Source: Neoarius graeffei
Taxonomy: Eukaryota > Chordata > Actinopteri > Siluriformes > Ariidae
Direction: 5' to 3'
DNA: 64,000 bases
Assembly (NCBI RefSeq): GCF_027579695.1
Contig: NC_083582.1
Span: forward strand, 642,878-706,877
Shown here: in pieces, positions 11,641-25,000 of the stretch
Layout: every line of letters starts with the position of its first letter
Position numbering within the stretch: the first letter of the stretch is position 1
Notes under the pieces: generated by a model
What the model was told of the DNA's origin: nothing
Databases searched by the model: none
What the model saw: the letters and a program-made list of their open reading frames with translations, nothing else
Program-made: the position numbers and the translations under genes

Positions 11641-14600
11641 CTGAAAAATGAATAATTGATCATTTATATGAATGAAAAAATTAAAAAAGAGAAACAGTCC
11701 ACACAGTCATTACTAATCTACAGGTTTAAAAAAATAACCTTAGGCCTGAACGCACAATCTTTGAAAGTCCCACATCAGTGTCATGGGATATGATATGAAG
11801 TAGATAGAGCATATATGAACAAGTGTATGAGCTGTTGGTATAGACCGAGTGTGTATGAGCAGTAGATATACAGCATTGAGAGGTGGGTGTAGAGCATATA
11901 GAAATAGAATGCACAGTGTATATGAATAGTGATATAAAAGTCGTATGAGCAGTAAATTATAGTTTTGTTTTGAATTATAAAATACTACTAGTGATCTATA
12001 AAGCACCAAATGGTCTCATGCCACGGTCCCTGAATGAACTTCTGGTCTTTCATGACCTGCCACACCTACTTGGATCAAAAGGTGCAGGCTATTTGTTGGT
12101 ATCTCAAATAATGAAAGGTTACATCAGGGGGCGGAGCCCTTTCTTACAAAACCCCACAGTTATGGAACAACCTTCCAAGTAGTGTTTGGGACTCAGACAC
12201 AGTCTCCGTGTTCAAGTCTCGGCTGAAAACACATCCGTTTAGTCAAGTCTTGTGAAAGTAGCCTTTTCTTATTAGGTAAAGCAGCAGATCTGGAGAGTTG
12301 AAGGGAAAAAAAAAGTGTTGTTGTAAACTAGGATAACTGGATGCTGTCCTCCACCCCCATGTTCACTCTGGTTTGTTGATGGTGGAGTGGCTGCTGCTTC
12401 ATGTCCTAGAGTTCCCTCATGTCTGTATTACCTTCTGGCTCTTTCTTTTAGTTGTGTTGTCAGTCTTGCTAGAGTCTCTGCTTGAACTTAGCACACAATG
12501 TTCACTGTTCTTCACCATTAGGTGACAATATTAAAGAATGTGTTTGTTTCTCCATCTCCCCCCACCCCTCACTCTCTCTGTGGAGCTACACATGCTATTC
12601 CCAAGATACCAGTGACTCCTCCTGCTCACCAGGCCTGCCCAATTCATCCTAATGCCTGACTTCTGGCTGGAGTTCTCATCATTTCACTCCTGCTGAAGAT
12701 GGGCCCCATAGGGACAGCCTAAAGATGATAGCAGCTTTGGACTGCAATTATGAACAGTCTTACATTCAGGTCTTCACCAGTGAACAGTTGATAGTCTCGT
12801 CAAATCAGACATGTTGAAACTATAATGAATTTCCGGGTTACACAATTGCACTTTGACCACAGAGCACAAAGTTATAGAAGCCAGTTGCTTATAAAATCAC
12901 ACCAATTCATCACCCAGATGAAGATGGGTTCCCTTTTGAGTCTGGTTCCTCTCAAGGTTTCTTTCTCATGTTTGAGTTGATCCCTTACCACAGTTGCCTC
13001 AGGTTTACTCATTAGGGATAAAATTTATACAACCCCAAAATCAGAAAAATTTGGGACCATGTGGAAAATGCAAATACAAACGTGGAACCAGCGAATTCTA
13101 AATATACTTTGACTTGTATTTCATTAGACAGAATGAACCCAAGATATTTCATATTCTGTTGGTCAACTTCATTTCATTTGTTAAAATACATCCATTCCTG
13201 CATTTCAGTCCTGCAACACATTCCAAAAAAGTTGGGACAGGGGCCATTTAGGGCTAGTAACGAGGTAAAATGATGCGATTTGAAACAGGTGATTGTAATC
13301 ATGATTTGGTACCGGCGTCCAGGAAAGGCTGAATTTTTGTGGAGCAAAGATGGGCTGAGGATCTCCAGTTTGTCAACAAACGTATGAGAAAGTTATTGAA
13401 ATGTTTAAAAACAATGTTCCTCAAAGAAAGATATGCAGGAATTTTGACGTTTCACCCTCTACAGTGCATAGGATCATTAACCAATCCAAAGGAATTTTGG
13501 TGCATAAAGGGCAAGGGCTCAAGCCTAATCTGAACACCCGTGATCTCTGATCCCTCAGACTGCACTGAATCAAGAATCATCATTCATCTACAGCTGATAG
13601 AACCACATGGGCTCCGGATTACTTTGGCAAACCTTTGTTGAGCTCGACAACAGAGCTACATCCACAAATGCCAGTTAAAATTTACTTTGGAAAAAAGAAG
13701 CCTTATGTTAACTGTGGCCAGAAGCGCCATTGACTTCTCTGAGCTTGGAGGCGTCTGAGGTGGACAATCGCACAGTGGAAATGTGTATGGTGGTCAGACG
13801 AATCAGTATTCCAGGACTTTTTTGGAAGAAATGGACACCATGTGCTCAGGACCAAAGAGGAAAAGGACCATCCAGACTGTTAACAGGAACAAGTCCAAAA
13901 CCAGGGAGTGACATGGTATGGGGTTGGGTCAGTGCCCTTTGCAAAGCTAACTTACACTTCTGTGATGGAGCATTAAATGCAGAAAAGTACACTGAGATTT
14001 TGGAGCAACATCTGCTGCCTTCAAGACAACGTCTTTTCCAGGGAGATTTCAACAAGACAATGCAAAACCACATTCTGCTCATGTTACAAAGGCGTGGCTG
14101 TGGAAGAAGAGGGCGTGTCCCCTCTGTCCCCAATAGAGAATGTGTGGAGAATTTAGAAATGATAAATGACAGTGACAACCCCGAACTGTTCCACACCTTA
14201 AGACCGGTTTACAGCAAGAACAGGAGAAAAAAACAACACCTGAAACACTTCATCACTCAGAGCCTTCAGTCCATAAACATTTTTTAACTGTTGGGAGAAG
14301 GAATGGAAACAAAGTGGGAAATGCTTTACTGTCCCAACTTTTCTGAAATGGTGTTCATTCTGGGGGAGGGGGAGGAACCCCTTCATAAAGTAAAATATGA
14401 AATGTGCTGTTGTATTGTTTTGAATGCAATACAGGTCAAAGATTATTTACAAATCAATCATTGTTTTCAGTTTTAATTTAAACTTTGACATACCAACCCC
14501 CAATCAGGAAAAGTTGGGATATCAGTTCAGATATGTAAAATTTATATCCAGAATTATATATTTCTGTAAAGGTGCTTTCTAACGATCTCAATTGCTAAAA

Positions 14601-17600
14601 AGCACTATACACAAACTGAATTAAATACAGCACATGTACAGGCAGCAGATCTACAGCACAGAGAGGCTGATCGAGTGTATATGAACAGTGTATAGGAAAG
14701 TAAAAATCACACCAATGGCGCTGAAGGCGACGAAGTTGTTCTCTCGTGGGTTGATGTGAACATCATATGGTCGGTTCCCCCACATGTGGGCGGCGCTGTT
14801 CACTAACCAGGTGGCGTTTAGCACCAGCATGTACCTGAGGAGGGTAGGTACAAAAAAGCCCACCCACAGAGATTCTGCCCACAGGAACCATGGCAACACT
14901 GCTGGGATGAGGAAGCACATCACTACCACAGAGGGCTTATAGAACCTACAGAGAGACAGACAGAATTACATTTTCTTTCCATCCATCATTCCATTGATCT
15001 CCCTCCCTAATCATCCTTCCAACTCTTCTTCTCTATATTTGTCTGTCCTTTCCATCCACCATTTCTCCCTAGGTACACCATGTTATTCAAAATGGGAAAA
15101 TAATCAGACACATGCACAAGTTGATATATAATAAAAATATAGGCTGCAGGACACCAACCAAGTCTGGATGCTTGCTTTATTTTATGCATTTCAGGACACT
15201 GCAGTCTCTCACAAGAAGTTTTTAAAATGATACTACTTACATTTCCACATTTTGGAACACACAAATCTGAAAACAGGTGGACTAAACACAAAGTGGAATT
15301 TAGAGAAACACTATTTACAAAGTTTACATTTACAGCATCATAAACCTTGCTATAAAAAAAGTGCTTTAAAAGTAGTACAAGTACAGCATTTTTATGAGCC
15401 CTTGAAGGGCATACTGTTTAAAACCAATAACCTGGACTCTGAAACTACAGTAGGCCTAGAATATGAGGTTTAAGAAAAGAAGTACAACAGAAAATCAACA
15501 GCTGTATGTATAACAATTTTGCACAGTAGCTGTGCTGTGATGACCGACCTTTTATGAATGTCCTTGCAATTTCATATTTAACCGCACATCAAATAAAAGG
15601 AGATCATGTTCTCCCATTACCAACAGTCTATTCAAACAATGTTCACCAACAAGGTTTTCAAATCATATGATAAAGTTTCTTGCCTGCACCAGCGTTTAAA
15701 CTATACCATTTTTCCATTTTCCATCTTTTATTTGTACTTTTACTTTTCCCAAGTGACGCATTCATTTTCTCCAAGAATGTTTTTTCGTCTAACATTTGAT
15801 GTTTAACATTCATCATGACATTCAGCTTGCTCAGTGTGTCAAATGCTGGATATTTAGTAATTCTTCCTCAGTCATTAATAGTATCCATTTATGACAATGG
15901 TGTTTGTAATCTCTGACAGAGAAGGCTGCAGCATTAGAGGTGAACATCCAGACTCTAGAGAGGGTTAATGAGAGCAGAGTAGTTTCAGTAGGGGAAAGTC
16001 TGGATGCCTTAGGCAGAGTCAGCAAACTCCCAACTCCAACATTAAAGCCACAGTGGGGTAAACGGGTCACAACTCTATAGCATAATCCCCCCCCCAAAAA
16101 AAAAGCCACACTCCTCCCCGCATCAAGTGTCTAACGGGTTTGCTCTCCTCAGTGAAGCAACTGCTGAGAAACCGGAACACTATCTTAGGGCAAGTGAAAT
16201 TAACCCTTTGGGGCCGAGAGCTTTGCCAGCAAAGCTTGACAGGTTTAGAATGAGTAGGTCATGTATTGAGAGAAATATCTTCACGAGTTTATCATACAAG
16301 CATAATAAACTATTGACAAACTTCATACTTTCCTATGTGCCCACTGCCAATTAATATAGTTTTTAAATTACCTAAATTAGATGAAATATAAAACTTGTCA
16401 CCTTACTCGGTCACACCAGAGTCGGAGCGCCCACTTACACGTTCATTAAAATAAATAAATAAATAAATAAATAAAATTTAAAAAAAAAAAAAAAGGACTA
16501 TGCACATGGTGACGGCATGATGATCACTTTCACTCTTTCAGTTTCGATTGGCTTCTCTCTCGCAGTGGGAACGCCCACCGTAAACAGGACAAAATCTGTC
16601 AGAGTTTGGGCTATTTGGAGGTAAAACTTGTTGCGAGATGGCATGCAGATTTTATGCACTTTGAATGATTCAGGACAGCGATTCAATTCATGATTCATTT
16701 TATGTTTTAGGACAGCAAATCAATTCATGATTCAGGACAGCAATTCAGTTCAATCTTGAAAACTGCGACACAGATGATGAATAGTGCCTTCTTTTTTAAA
16801 CTTCGACTTGATCCAGCCAAATATCAGCTCGAGTAACTGTAAATATTTCTTCCATTTCTTATGAGCAGATGTGTGTGCTCTGTAGTGCATACACAGAAAA
16901 AATTACTGAGCAATTTTTTTCCGGAGTTAAAAAAGTATTTTCCTCAAAAATAGTTAATTTTGCTCCATTTTGAGTTTAGGGAGTAAAATTTGGAGTGGGA
17001 GCAAAATTAGAGAGCAATTGTGTTAAGAGTTGGTTGTGGATCTGAACTGAGTAAAATAGTACCAGAGTTAATTTCAAGACACACTGAATAGTCAAATACC
17101 AGATAAATGAAGATGTAAAAATCAGTTTTAGAACTGTGTTGGAATGTGTGAAACAGCATGACCTTACCCACTGAGACTTGACCTGATGGGATTAAACGTT
17201 GGCAGTGGGAGGGGTTTTCACTCTTCTCATTGAATGAATGGAAATTTTCCTCCTCTTCTCATTGAATACCCCTCCCACTGCCAACCCTTTATCCTAAAAC
17301 AATAGGACAAATTTTTTTGATGGCCAGTTAATTGTCCAAATCAATGGCGCAGATTTAAGTTTTTGTGCTCGATACATTCCTAAGACTGAACAGAATCACC
17401 TTAATTGACAAACGGTTCGACACAATGGGTAAGGTCATGTTCTCCCCCCCACATACATTCCAACACAGTTCCAAAACTGCTTTCTACAACAGCTTCATTT
17501 ATGTTATTTTTTTATTTATTTTTTTTAAAAGTACAACCATGACATACATACTACATCAATATTATTGTAGCTGAACTTGTGCTGAATATAAATAAACAAA

Positions 17601-20267
17601 TAAAATCAATGCTGCTTAGATTTGTTGAAATTGACAAATTGGAGCATACCAAAATCATTAGCGTGCCAGAAAATACCCTCAGACCCCAGAGGGTTAACTA
17701 GACTTTAAAGCTGCTGGAGCCCCTAAGTCAGATGTATACCGGGAGCCAGGGTGCTGGACATAGCAGATAATCTTCGGGTCCAAGGCAAGCATAGGTTTGC
17801 CAAGGTAGTTCTTGCTACATCGGAGCTCATGATACATTCGTCAGAAACTTTTTAAACTTAAATGAGAATAAGACTGAGATCATAATGTTTGGGTGTGAGC
17901 CATTGGATAGTATGGCAGATGTTCTTGGTCCACTAACGCCAAACATTCAGTCATCGGTTTAATTAAAAAAAAAAAAAAAAAAAAGCACCACACCTTTCTG
18001 GGTGATCTTTGACGCCAGACTTGAGTTTAAATCAGCAGATTAGCTCGGTTGTACAAACCAGCTTCTTCCACCTAAGGATTTTATCTAAAGTTAAGGGCTA
18101 TCTTTCCCGGAGAGACCTGGAGACTGTAATTCATGCTTTTATTAAACACACAGCTGAATTACTGTAACTCACTTTATGTTGGCCTGGATCACACTTTGTT
18201 ACATCGTCTGCAGAATGCAGCAGCCCACCTTCTTACTGGGACATGCAAGTGTGATCACATTTCCCCCAGTCTTAGCCTCACTCCACTGGCTCCCGGTCTC
18301 ATTTAGGATTGATTTTAAGATTTTACTGTTCGTTTTCAAAGCTCTTAATGGGCTGGACCCCCAGTACTTGACTGAGCTGTTACACATTCATGCCCCTGGA
18401 AGAACATTAAGATCAGCAAATCAGCTGCTTCTGCCTGTACCCAAATCTCAGCTAAAGACCAAAAGGTGATCGAGCCTTTGGGGTGGCTGCTCCTAGGCTT
18501 TGGAACAGTCTGCCATGGCACATTAGATCGGCTGACTCCATAGATGTTTTTAAATCTTCTTTAAAAATGCATCTTTTCTCTATGGCTTTTAATTGAGTTG
18601 GCACTTTGTATTTGTATATTTATTAGGGCTCGAGCACCGTTCGGTGCAAAGACCCTATTGTTTTTCTAAGGATTATTATTATAATTATTATTATTATTAT
18701 TATTATTTTTCTGTTGCGCTAGGCTTTTTTTGAGGCATTTCCCATGCACGAAAACTCATGAAATTTGATACACACAGTCATTGTAACCGCTTCTCAGCCA
18801 CAGACGTTTGGCCCCGGGCATGACCCAGGGACTTCATAGCGCCCCTTTTTCCATTTCCCATTGAAATGAATGGGTAGAACTTGAGTTCTACCCAAAGTTC
18901 TACCCTTTCGATGATGTCACGCCCAACAGGAAGTGAGGTAATTGGGCTCATATGCGTTTGGACACATGGTCATTTATAACGTACTCCTCCTAGACGGTTC
19001 ATCAGATTCATGTCAAACTTGGCAAACATGCTGCCGAGATATTGCTGATGCCAAGAAATTGCGATGGGATTTTTGATATCCCTTTGGGATTTTTGATATA
19101 AATGACGGACCCTAAAATGCTTTGCAGAATCATAAAGTCAATCAAGTGTAGGTCATAAAAAGAATATTCCCCGACACCTAATTATTTTTGTTTAGTGGAC
19201 CGAAAGCTACTGATATTGACACATCTAATTCACATGCCTAGCACAGTATCACCATGTGGCCAAGCAGGAAATGTGCCAAAGAGTTCCAATGCTTTGATGG
19301 ATTGATCTATGACATGCCTGACATAGCGCCACCAACACACTCACACTCGTATGCGCACACACACACACACAAATCATGTACACACACATGAATACTCATG
19401 AGAATGGGTAACATATACAATTCTGTGCACACACACACACATTTATGCATACACATTCAAGTATGCACACGCAACATCTATGAGCACACTCTTTCTCACA
19501 CAATTTCTCTCTCTCTCTCCCCCCCATCTTTTTCCATTTCCCATTGAAATGAATGGGTAGAACTTTGGAGTGATGTCATAAGGTCATTTGGAGTGAAATT
19601 ACACATGGTCATTTTTAACATACTCCTCCTAGATGGTTCATCAGATTCATGTCAAACATGATGCCAAGATATTGCTGAAGTTGAATTGCGAAGGGATTTT
19701 TGATATGTTGTAATATGTTGAAATAACATAATATGCCAAGATATTGCTGAATGTTGAATTTGATATCTTGTAATATGATTCTGATTCTCTTTAGCTGTTA
19801 TGGCATCTTTATTAACAGTTACGATCTTACACTTTCTCTAGTTGCGGTGGGGAGAACTCTGAACTCTTCATCTCTTCACAAACAACACGCCTGGGCATGT
19901 CCTAAACAAAATGTGGTGTCACATCATGAGTTTCAGGCTTGTGACTTGTAACCCACTGTGGTGAAAACAAAACACTACACCTCATTAAACTGCATTACAA
20001 TCACATATTGTAACTTTACAAAATATTGGATATCGGGAGTCTGATGATATAACGTATACAATTCTGTGCACACTCAGTCATATGCATATTTATCCATACA
20101 CACATGCACTCAAGTACGCACTCACATGCACATGCAACGTCTATGAGCACACTCTCTCACATACACACACCTTCTCTCTCTCCCTCTGACTGACAGACAG
20201 ACACACACAATAATAGTGACCTGCCATCATTGTGCATTTTGTTGCAGACATATGAAAACTCTGCATG

Positions 20268-20315
<48 letters not shown>

Positions 20316-22006
20316 GCTAAGATGACTTCAGATTACAGCATGAGATAGAGATAAAGAGGAGACACGTATAGTTTTGTACATGTACAGTTAGGTCCATAAA
20401 TATTTGGACAGAGGCAACATTTTTCTAATTTTGGTTCTGTACATTACCACAATGAATTGTTCAGACTTTCAGCTTTAATTCAGTGGGTTGAACAAAATGA
20501 TTCCATAAAAATGTGAGGAACTAACGCATTTTTTTAAAACACAATCCCTTCATTTCAGGGGCTCAAAAGTAATTGGACAAATTAAATAATTGTAAATAAA
20601 ATGTTCATTTCTAATACTTGGTTGAAAACCCTTTGTTGGCAATGACTGCCTGAAGTCTTGAACTCATGGACATCACCAGACGCTGTGTTTCCTCCTTTTT
20701 AATGCTCTGCCAGGCCTTTACTGCAGCGGTTTTCAGTTGCTGTTTGTTTGTGGGCCTTTCTGTCTGAAGTTTAGTCTTTAACAAGTGAAATGCTGCTCAA
20801 TTGGGTTGAGATCAGGTGACTGACTTGGCCATTCAAGAATATTCCACTTCTTTGCTTTAATAAACTCCTGGGTTGCTTTGGCTTTATGTTTTGGGTCATT
20901 GTCCATCTGTATTATGAAACGCCGACCAATCAGTTTGGCTGGATTTGAGCACACAGTATGTCTCTGAATACCTCAGAATTCATCCGGCTGCTTCTGTCCT
21001 GTGTCACATCATCAATAAACACTAGTGACCCAGTGCCACTGGCAGCCATGCATGCCCAAGCCATCACACTGCCTCCGCCGTGTTTTACAGATGTGGTATG
21101 CTTTGGATCATGAGCTGTACCACGCCTTCGCCATACTTTTTTCTTTCCATCATTCTGGTAGAGGTTGATCTTGGTTTCATCTGTCCAAAGAATGTTCTTC
21201 CAGAACTGTGCTGGCTTTTTTAGATGTTTTTTAGCAAAGTCCAATCTAGCCTTTTTATTCTTGAGGCTTATGAGTGGCTTGCACCGTGCAGTGAACCCTC
21301 TGTATTTACTTTCATGCAGTCTTCTCTTTATGGTAGATTTGGATATTGATACGCCTACCTCCTGGAGAGTGTTGTTCACTTGGTTGGCTGTTGTGAAGGG
21401 GTTTCTCTTCACCATGGAAATTATTCTGCCATCATCCACCACTGTTGTCTTCTGTGAGTGCCCAGGTCTTTTTGCATTGATGAGTTCACCAGTGCTTTCT
21501 TTCTTTCTCAGGATGTACCAAACTGTAGATTTTGCCACTCCTAATATTGTAGCAATTTCTCGGATGGGTTTTTTCTGTTTTTGCAGCTTAAGGATGGCTT
21601 GTTTCACCTGCATGGAGAGCTCCTTTGACCGCATGTTTTCTTCACAGCAAAATCTTCCAAATGCAAGCACCACACCTCAAATCAACTCCAGGCCTTTTAT
21701 CTGCTTAATTGAGAATGACATAACGAAGGAATTGCCCACACCTGCCCATGAAATAGCCTTTGAGTCAATTGTCCAATTACTTTTGGTCCCTTTAAAAACA
21801 GGGTGGCACATGTTAAGGAACTGAAACTCCTAAACCCTTCATCCAATTTTAATGTGGATACCTCAAATGAAAGCTGAAAGTCTGGACTTTATGTCGATTA
21901 TATAACTATAACTTGAATATGTTTCAGTAAACAGGTTAAAAAAAAAAAAATTGTGTCAGTGTCCAAATATATATATAGACCTAACTGTATTAATGTATAT
22001 TTTCAC

Positions 22007-22062
<56 letters not shown>

Positions 22063-25000
22063 TTTGTCTGTCTCTCTCATCCATCAAGCAGTCATGGCAT
22101 TTGCAACATGCACATCACCTTTGAACATTTGATGAATATACAGTGCCTTGCAAAAGTATTCATACCCCTTGAACTTTTTCACATTTTTCCACCTTACAAC
22201 CACAAACTTAAAAGTTTTGTATTGAGATTTTATGTGATGGACCAACACAGAGTAGCACATAATTGTGAAGTGAAATGAAAATGATAAAATGGTCTTCAAA
22301 ATTTTAAACAAATAAAAATCTGAAAAATGTGGTGTGCATTAGTATTCAGCCCCCTGTACTCTGATACCTCTAAATACAATCCAGTGCAATCAATTGCCTT
22401 CAGAAGTCGTCTAATTAGTTAATAGAGTCCTACTGTGTGTAATTTACTCTCAGCATAAATACACTTGTTCTGTGAAGGCCTCAGTGGTTTGTTAGAGAAC
22501 ACTGAAGAACAAACAGCATCATGAAGACCAAAGAACTCACCAGACAGGTCAGGGATAAAGTTCTGGAGAAGTTTAAAGCAGGGTTAGGTTATAAAAAAAT
22601 ATCCCAAGCTCTGAACATCAAGAAGCACTGTTCAATCCATCATTCAAAAATGGAAAAAGTATGGCACAACTGCAAACCTACCAAGACATGGCCGTCCACC
22701 TAAACTGACAGAGCGAGCAAGGAGAGCACTGGTCAGAGAAGCAGCCAAGAGGCCCATGATCACTCTGGAGGAGCTGCAGAAATCCACAGCTCAGGTGGGA
22801 GAATCTGTGCACAGGACAACTATAAGCCGTACACCCCACAAATCTGGCCTTTTTGGAAGAGTGGCAAGAAGAAAGCCATTGTTGAAAGACAGGCACAAGA
22901 AGTCCCGTTTGCAGTTTGCCAGAAGCCATGTAGGGGACACAGCAAACATGTGGAAGAAGGTGCTTTGGTTAGATGAGACCAGAGTTGAACTTTTTGGCCT
23001 AAATGCAAAGCGCTATGTGTGGCGGAAAACTAACACTGCTCATCACCCTGCACACACCATCCCCACTGTGAAACATGGTGGTGGTAGCATCATGCTATGG
23101 GGATGCTTTTCTTCAGCAGGGACAGGGAAGCTGGTCAGAGTTGATGGGAAGATGGATGGAGCTAAATACAGGGCAATCCTGGAAGAAAACCTGTTGGAGG
23201 CTGCAAAAGACTTGAGACTGGGAAGGAGATTCACCTTCCAGCAAGACAATGACCCTAAACATACAGCCAGAGCTACAATGGAATGGTTTAGATCAAAGAA
23301 TATTCATGTGTTAGAATGGCCCAGTCAAAGTCCAGACCTAAATCCCATTGAGCATCTGTGGCAAGACTTGAAAATTGCTGTTCACAGACGCTCTCCATCC
23401 AATCTGGCTGAGCTTGAGCTATTTTGCAAAGCAGAATGGGCAAAAATTTCAGTCTAGATGTGCAAAGCTGGTAGAGACATACCACAAAAGACTTGCAGCT
23501 GTAATTGCAGCAAAAGGTGGCTCTACAAAGTATTGACGCAGGGGGGCTGAATACTAATGCACACCACATTTTTCAGATTTTTATTTGTTTAAAATTTTGA
23601 AGACCATTTATCATTTTCGTTTCACTTCACAATTATGTGCTACTCTGTGTTGGTCTATCACATAAAATCTCAATGAAAAATTTTTAAGTTCGTGGTTGTA
23701 AGGTGGAAAAATGTGAAAAAGTTCAAGGGGTAGGAATACTTTTGCAAGGCACTGTATGAAATGTGACTGTTTTGTTGGGTGGCGGGTTGTCCTGGGTTGC
23801 GGAATCATACGTGCGAGGGCCCGTCAAGGCCGCTAGCGGATTTAATTTCATATTTGTATTTTATTGTATTACATTTTGTAATATGTATATATTTTATGGC
23901 CTTTTTAAGTTTGGTATTTTATTACTTTTACTTTATGTCTACAACCCCGATTCCAAAAAAGTTGGGACAAAGTACAAATTGTAAATAAAAACAGAATGCA
24001 ACGATGTGGAAGTTTCAAAATTCCATATTTTATTCAGAATAGAACATAGATGACATATCAAATGTTTAAACTGAGAAAATGTATCATTTAAAGAGAAAAA
24101 TTAGGTGATTTTAAATTTCATGACAACAACACATCTCAAAAAAGTTGGGACAAGGCCATGTTTCCCACTGTGAGACATCCCCTTTTCTCTTTACAACAGT
24201 CTGTAAACGTCTGGGGACTGAGGAGACAAGTTGCTCAAGTTTAGGGATAGGAATGTTAACCCATTCTTGTCTAATGTAGGATTCTAGTTGCTCAACTGTC
24301 TTGGGTCTTTTTTGTCGTATCTTCCGTTTTATGATGCGCCAAATGTTTTCTATGGGTGAAAGATCTGGACTGCAGGCTGGCCAGTTCAGTACCCGGACCC
24401 TTCTTCTACGCAGCCATGATGCTGTAATTGATGCAGTATGTGGTTTGGCATTGTCATGTTGGAAAATGCAAGGTCTTCCCTGAAAGAGACGTCGTCTGGA
24501 TGGGAGCATATGTTGCTCTAGAACCTGGATATACCTTTCAGCATTGATGGTGTCTTTCCAGATGTGTAAGCTGCCCATGCCACACGCACTAATGCAACCC
24601 CATACCATCAGAGATGCAGGCTTCTGAACTGAGCGCTGATAACAACTCGGGTCGTCCTTCTCCTCTTTAGTCCGAATGACACGGCGTCCCTGATTTCCAT
24701 AAAGAACTTCAAATTTTGATTCGTCTGACCACAGAACAGTTTTCCACTTTGCCACAGTCCATTTTAAATGAGCCTTGGCCCAGAGAAGACGTCTGCGCTT
24801 CTGGACTGTCGAACTCCTTTCTGATATTGCTCCACTATTTGTCGGCGCAGAATTAGGGGGATTGGTGATCCTCTTCCCATCTTTACTTCTGAGAGCCGCT
24901 GCCACTCCAAGATGCTCTTTTTATACCCAGTCATGTTAATGGCCTATTGCCAATTGACCTAATGAGTTGCAATTTGCTCCTCCAGCTGTTCCTTTTTTGT

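Larger units (their letters stand above)
11962..14626 (+). mobile_element. L2-like LINE 3' part in scd last intron, split by a Tc1
   Basis: Starts in the ORF2 C-terminus ([28 protein letters not shown]) with frameshifts, then the same 3'UTR as at 7.7-11.1 kb. The UTR stops at about 13028, where a Tc1-like element begins, and resumes at about 14530 to end in AAGCACTATACACAAACTGA near 14620. It is opposite to scd. Confidence 0.7.
18627..23845 (+). mobile_element. Unclassified repeat with GC-rich mirrored ends, holding two Tc1 elements
   Basis: Left end GGGCTCGAGCACC folds back on GGTGC...GACCC within 30 bases. Right end reads GTGCGAGGGCCCGTCAAGG, whose inverse (GGGCCCTCGCAC) mirrors the left end. 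Both sides carry an imperfect 14-base ATTTGTAT..TTATT duplication. The interior has two direct copies of a segment starting TTTCCATTTCCCATTGAAAT (18850 and 19533). No protein found. Size without the Tc1s is about 2.0 kb. Confidence 0.55.

Noticed and set aside
21165..21824. 219-codon plus-strand frame
   Set aside because: Antisense shadow of the Tc1 transposase of element A.
20271..22059. CRISPR-like regular repeats
   Set aside because: They are AC microsatellites without spacers, in a vertebrate genome.
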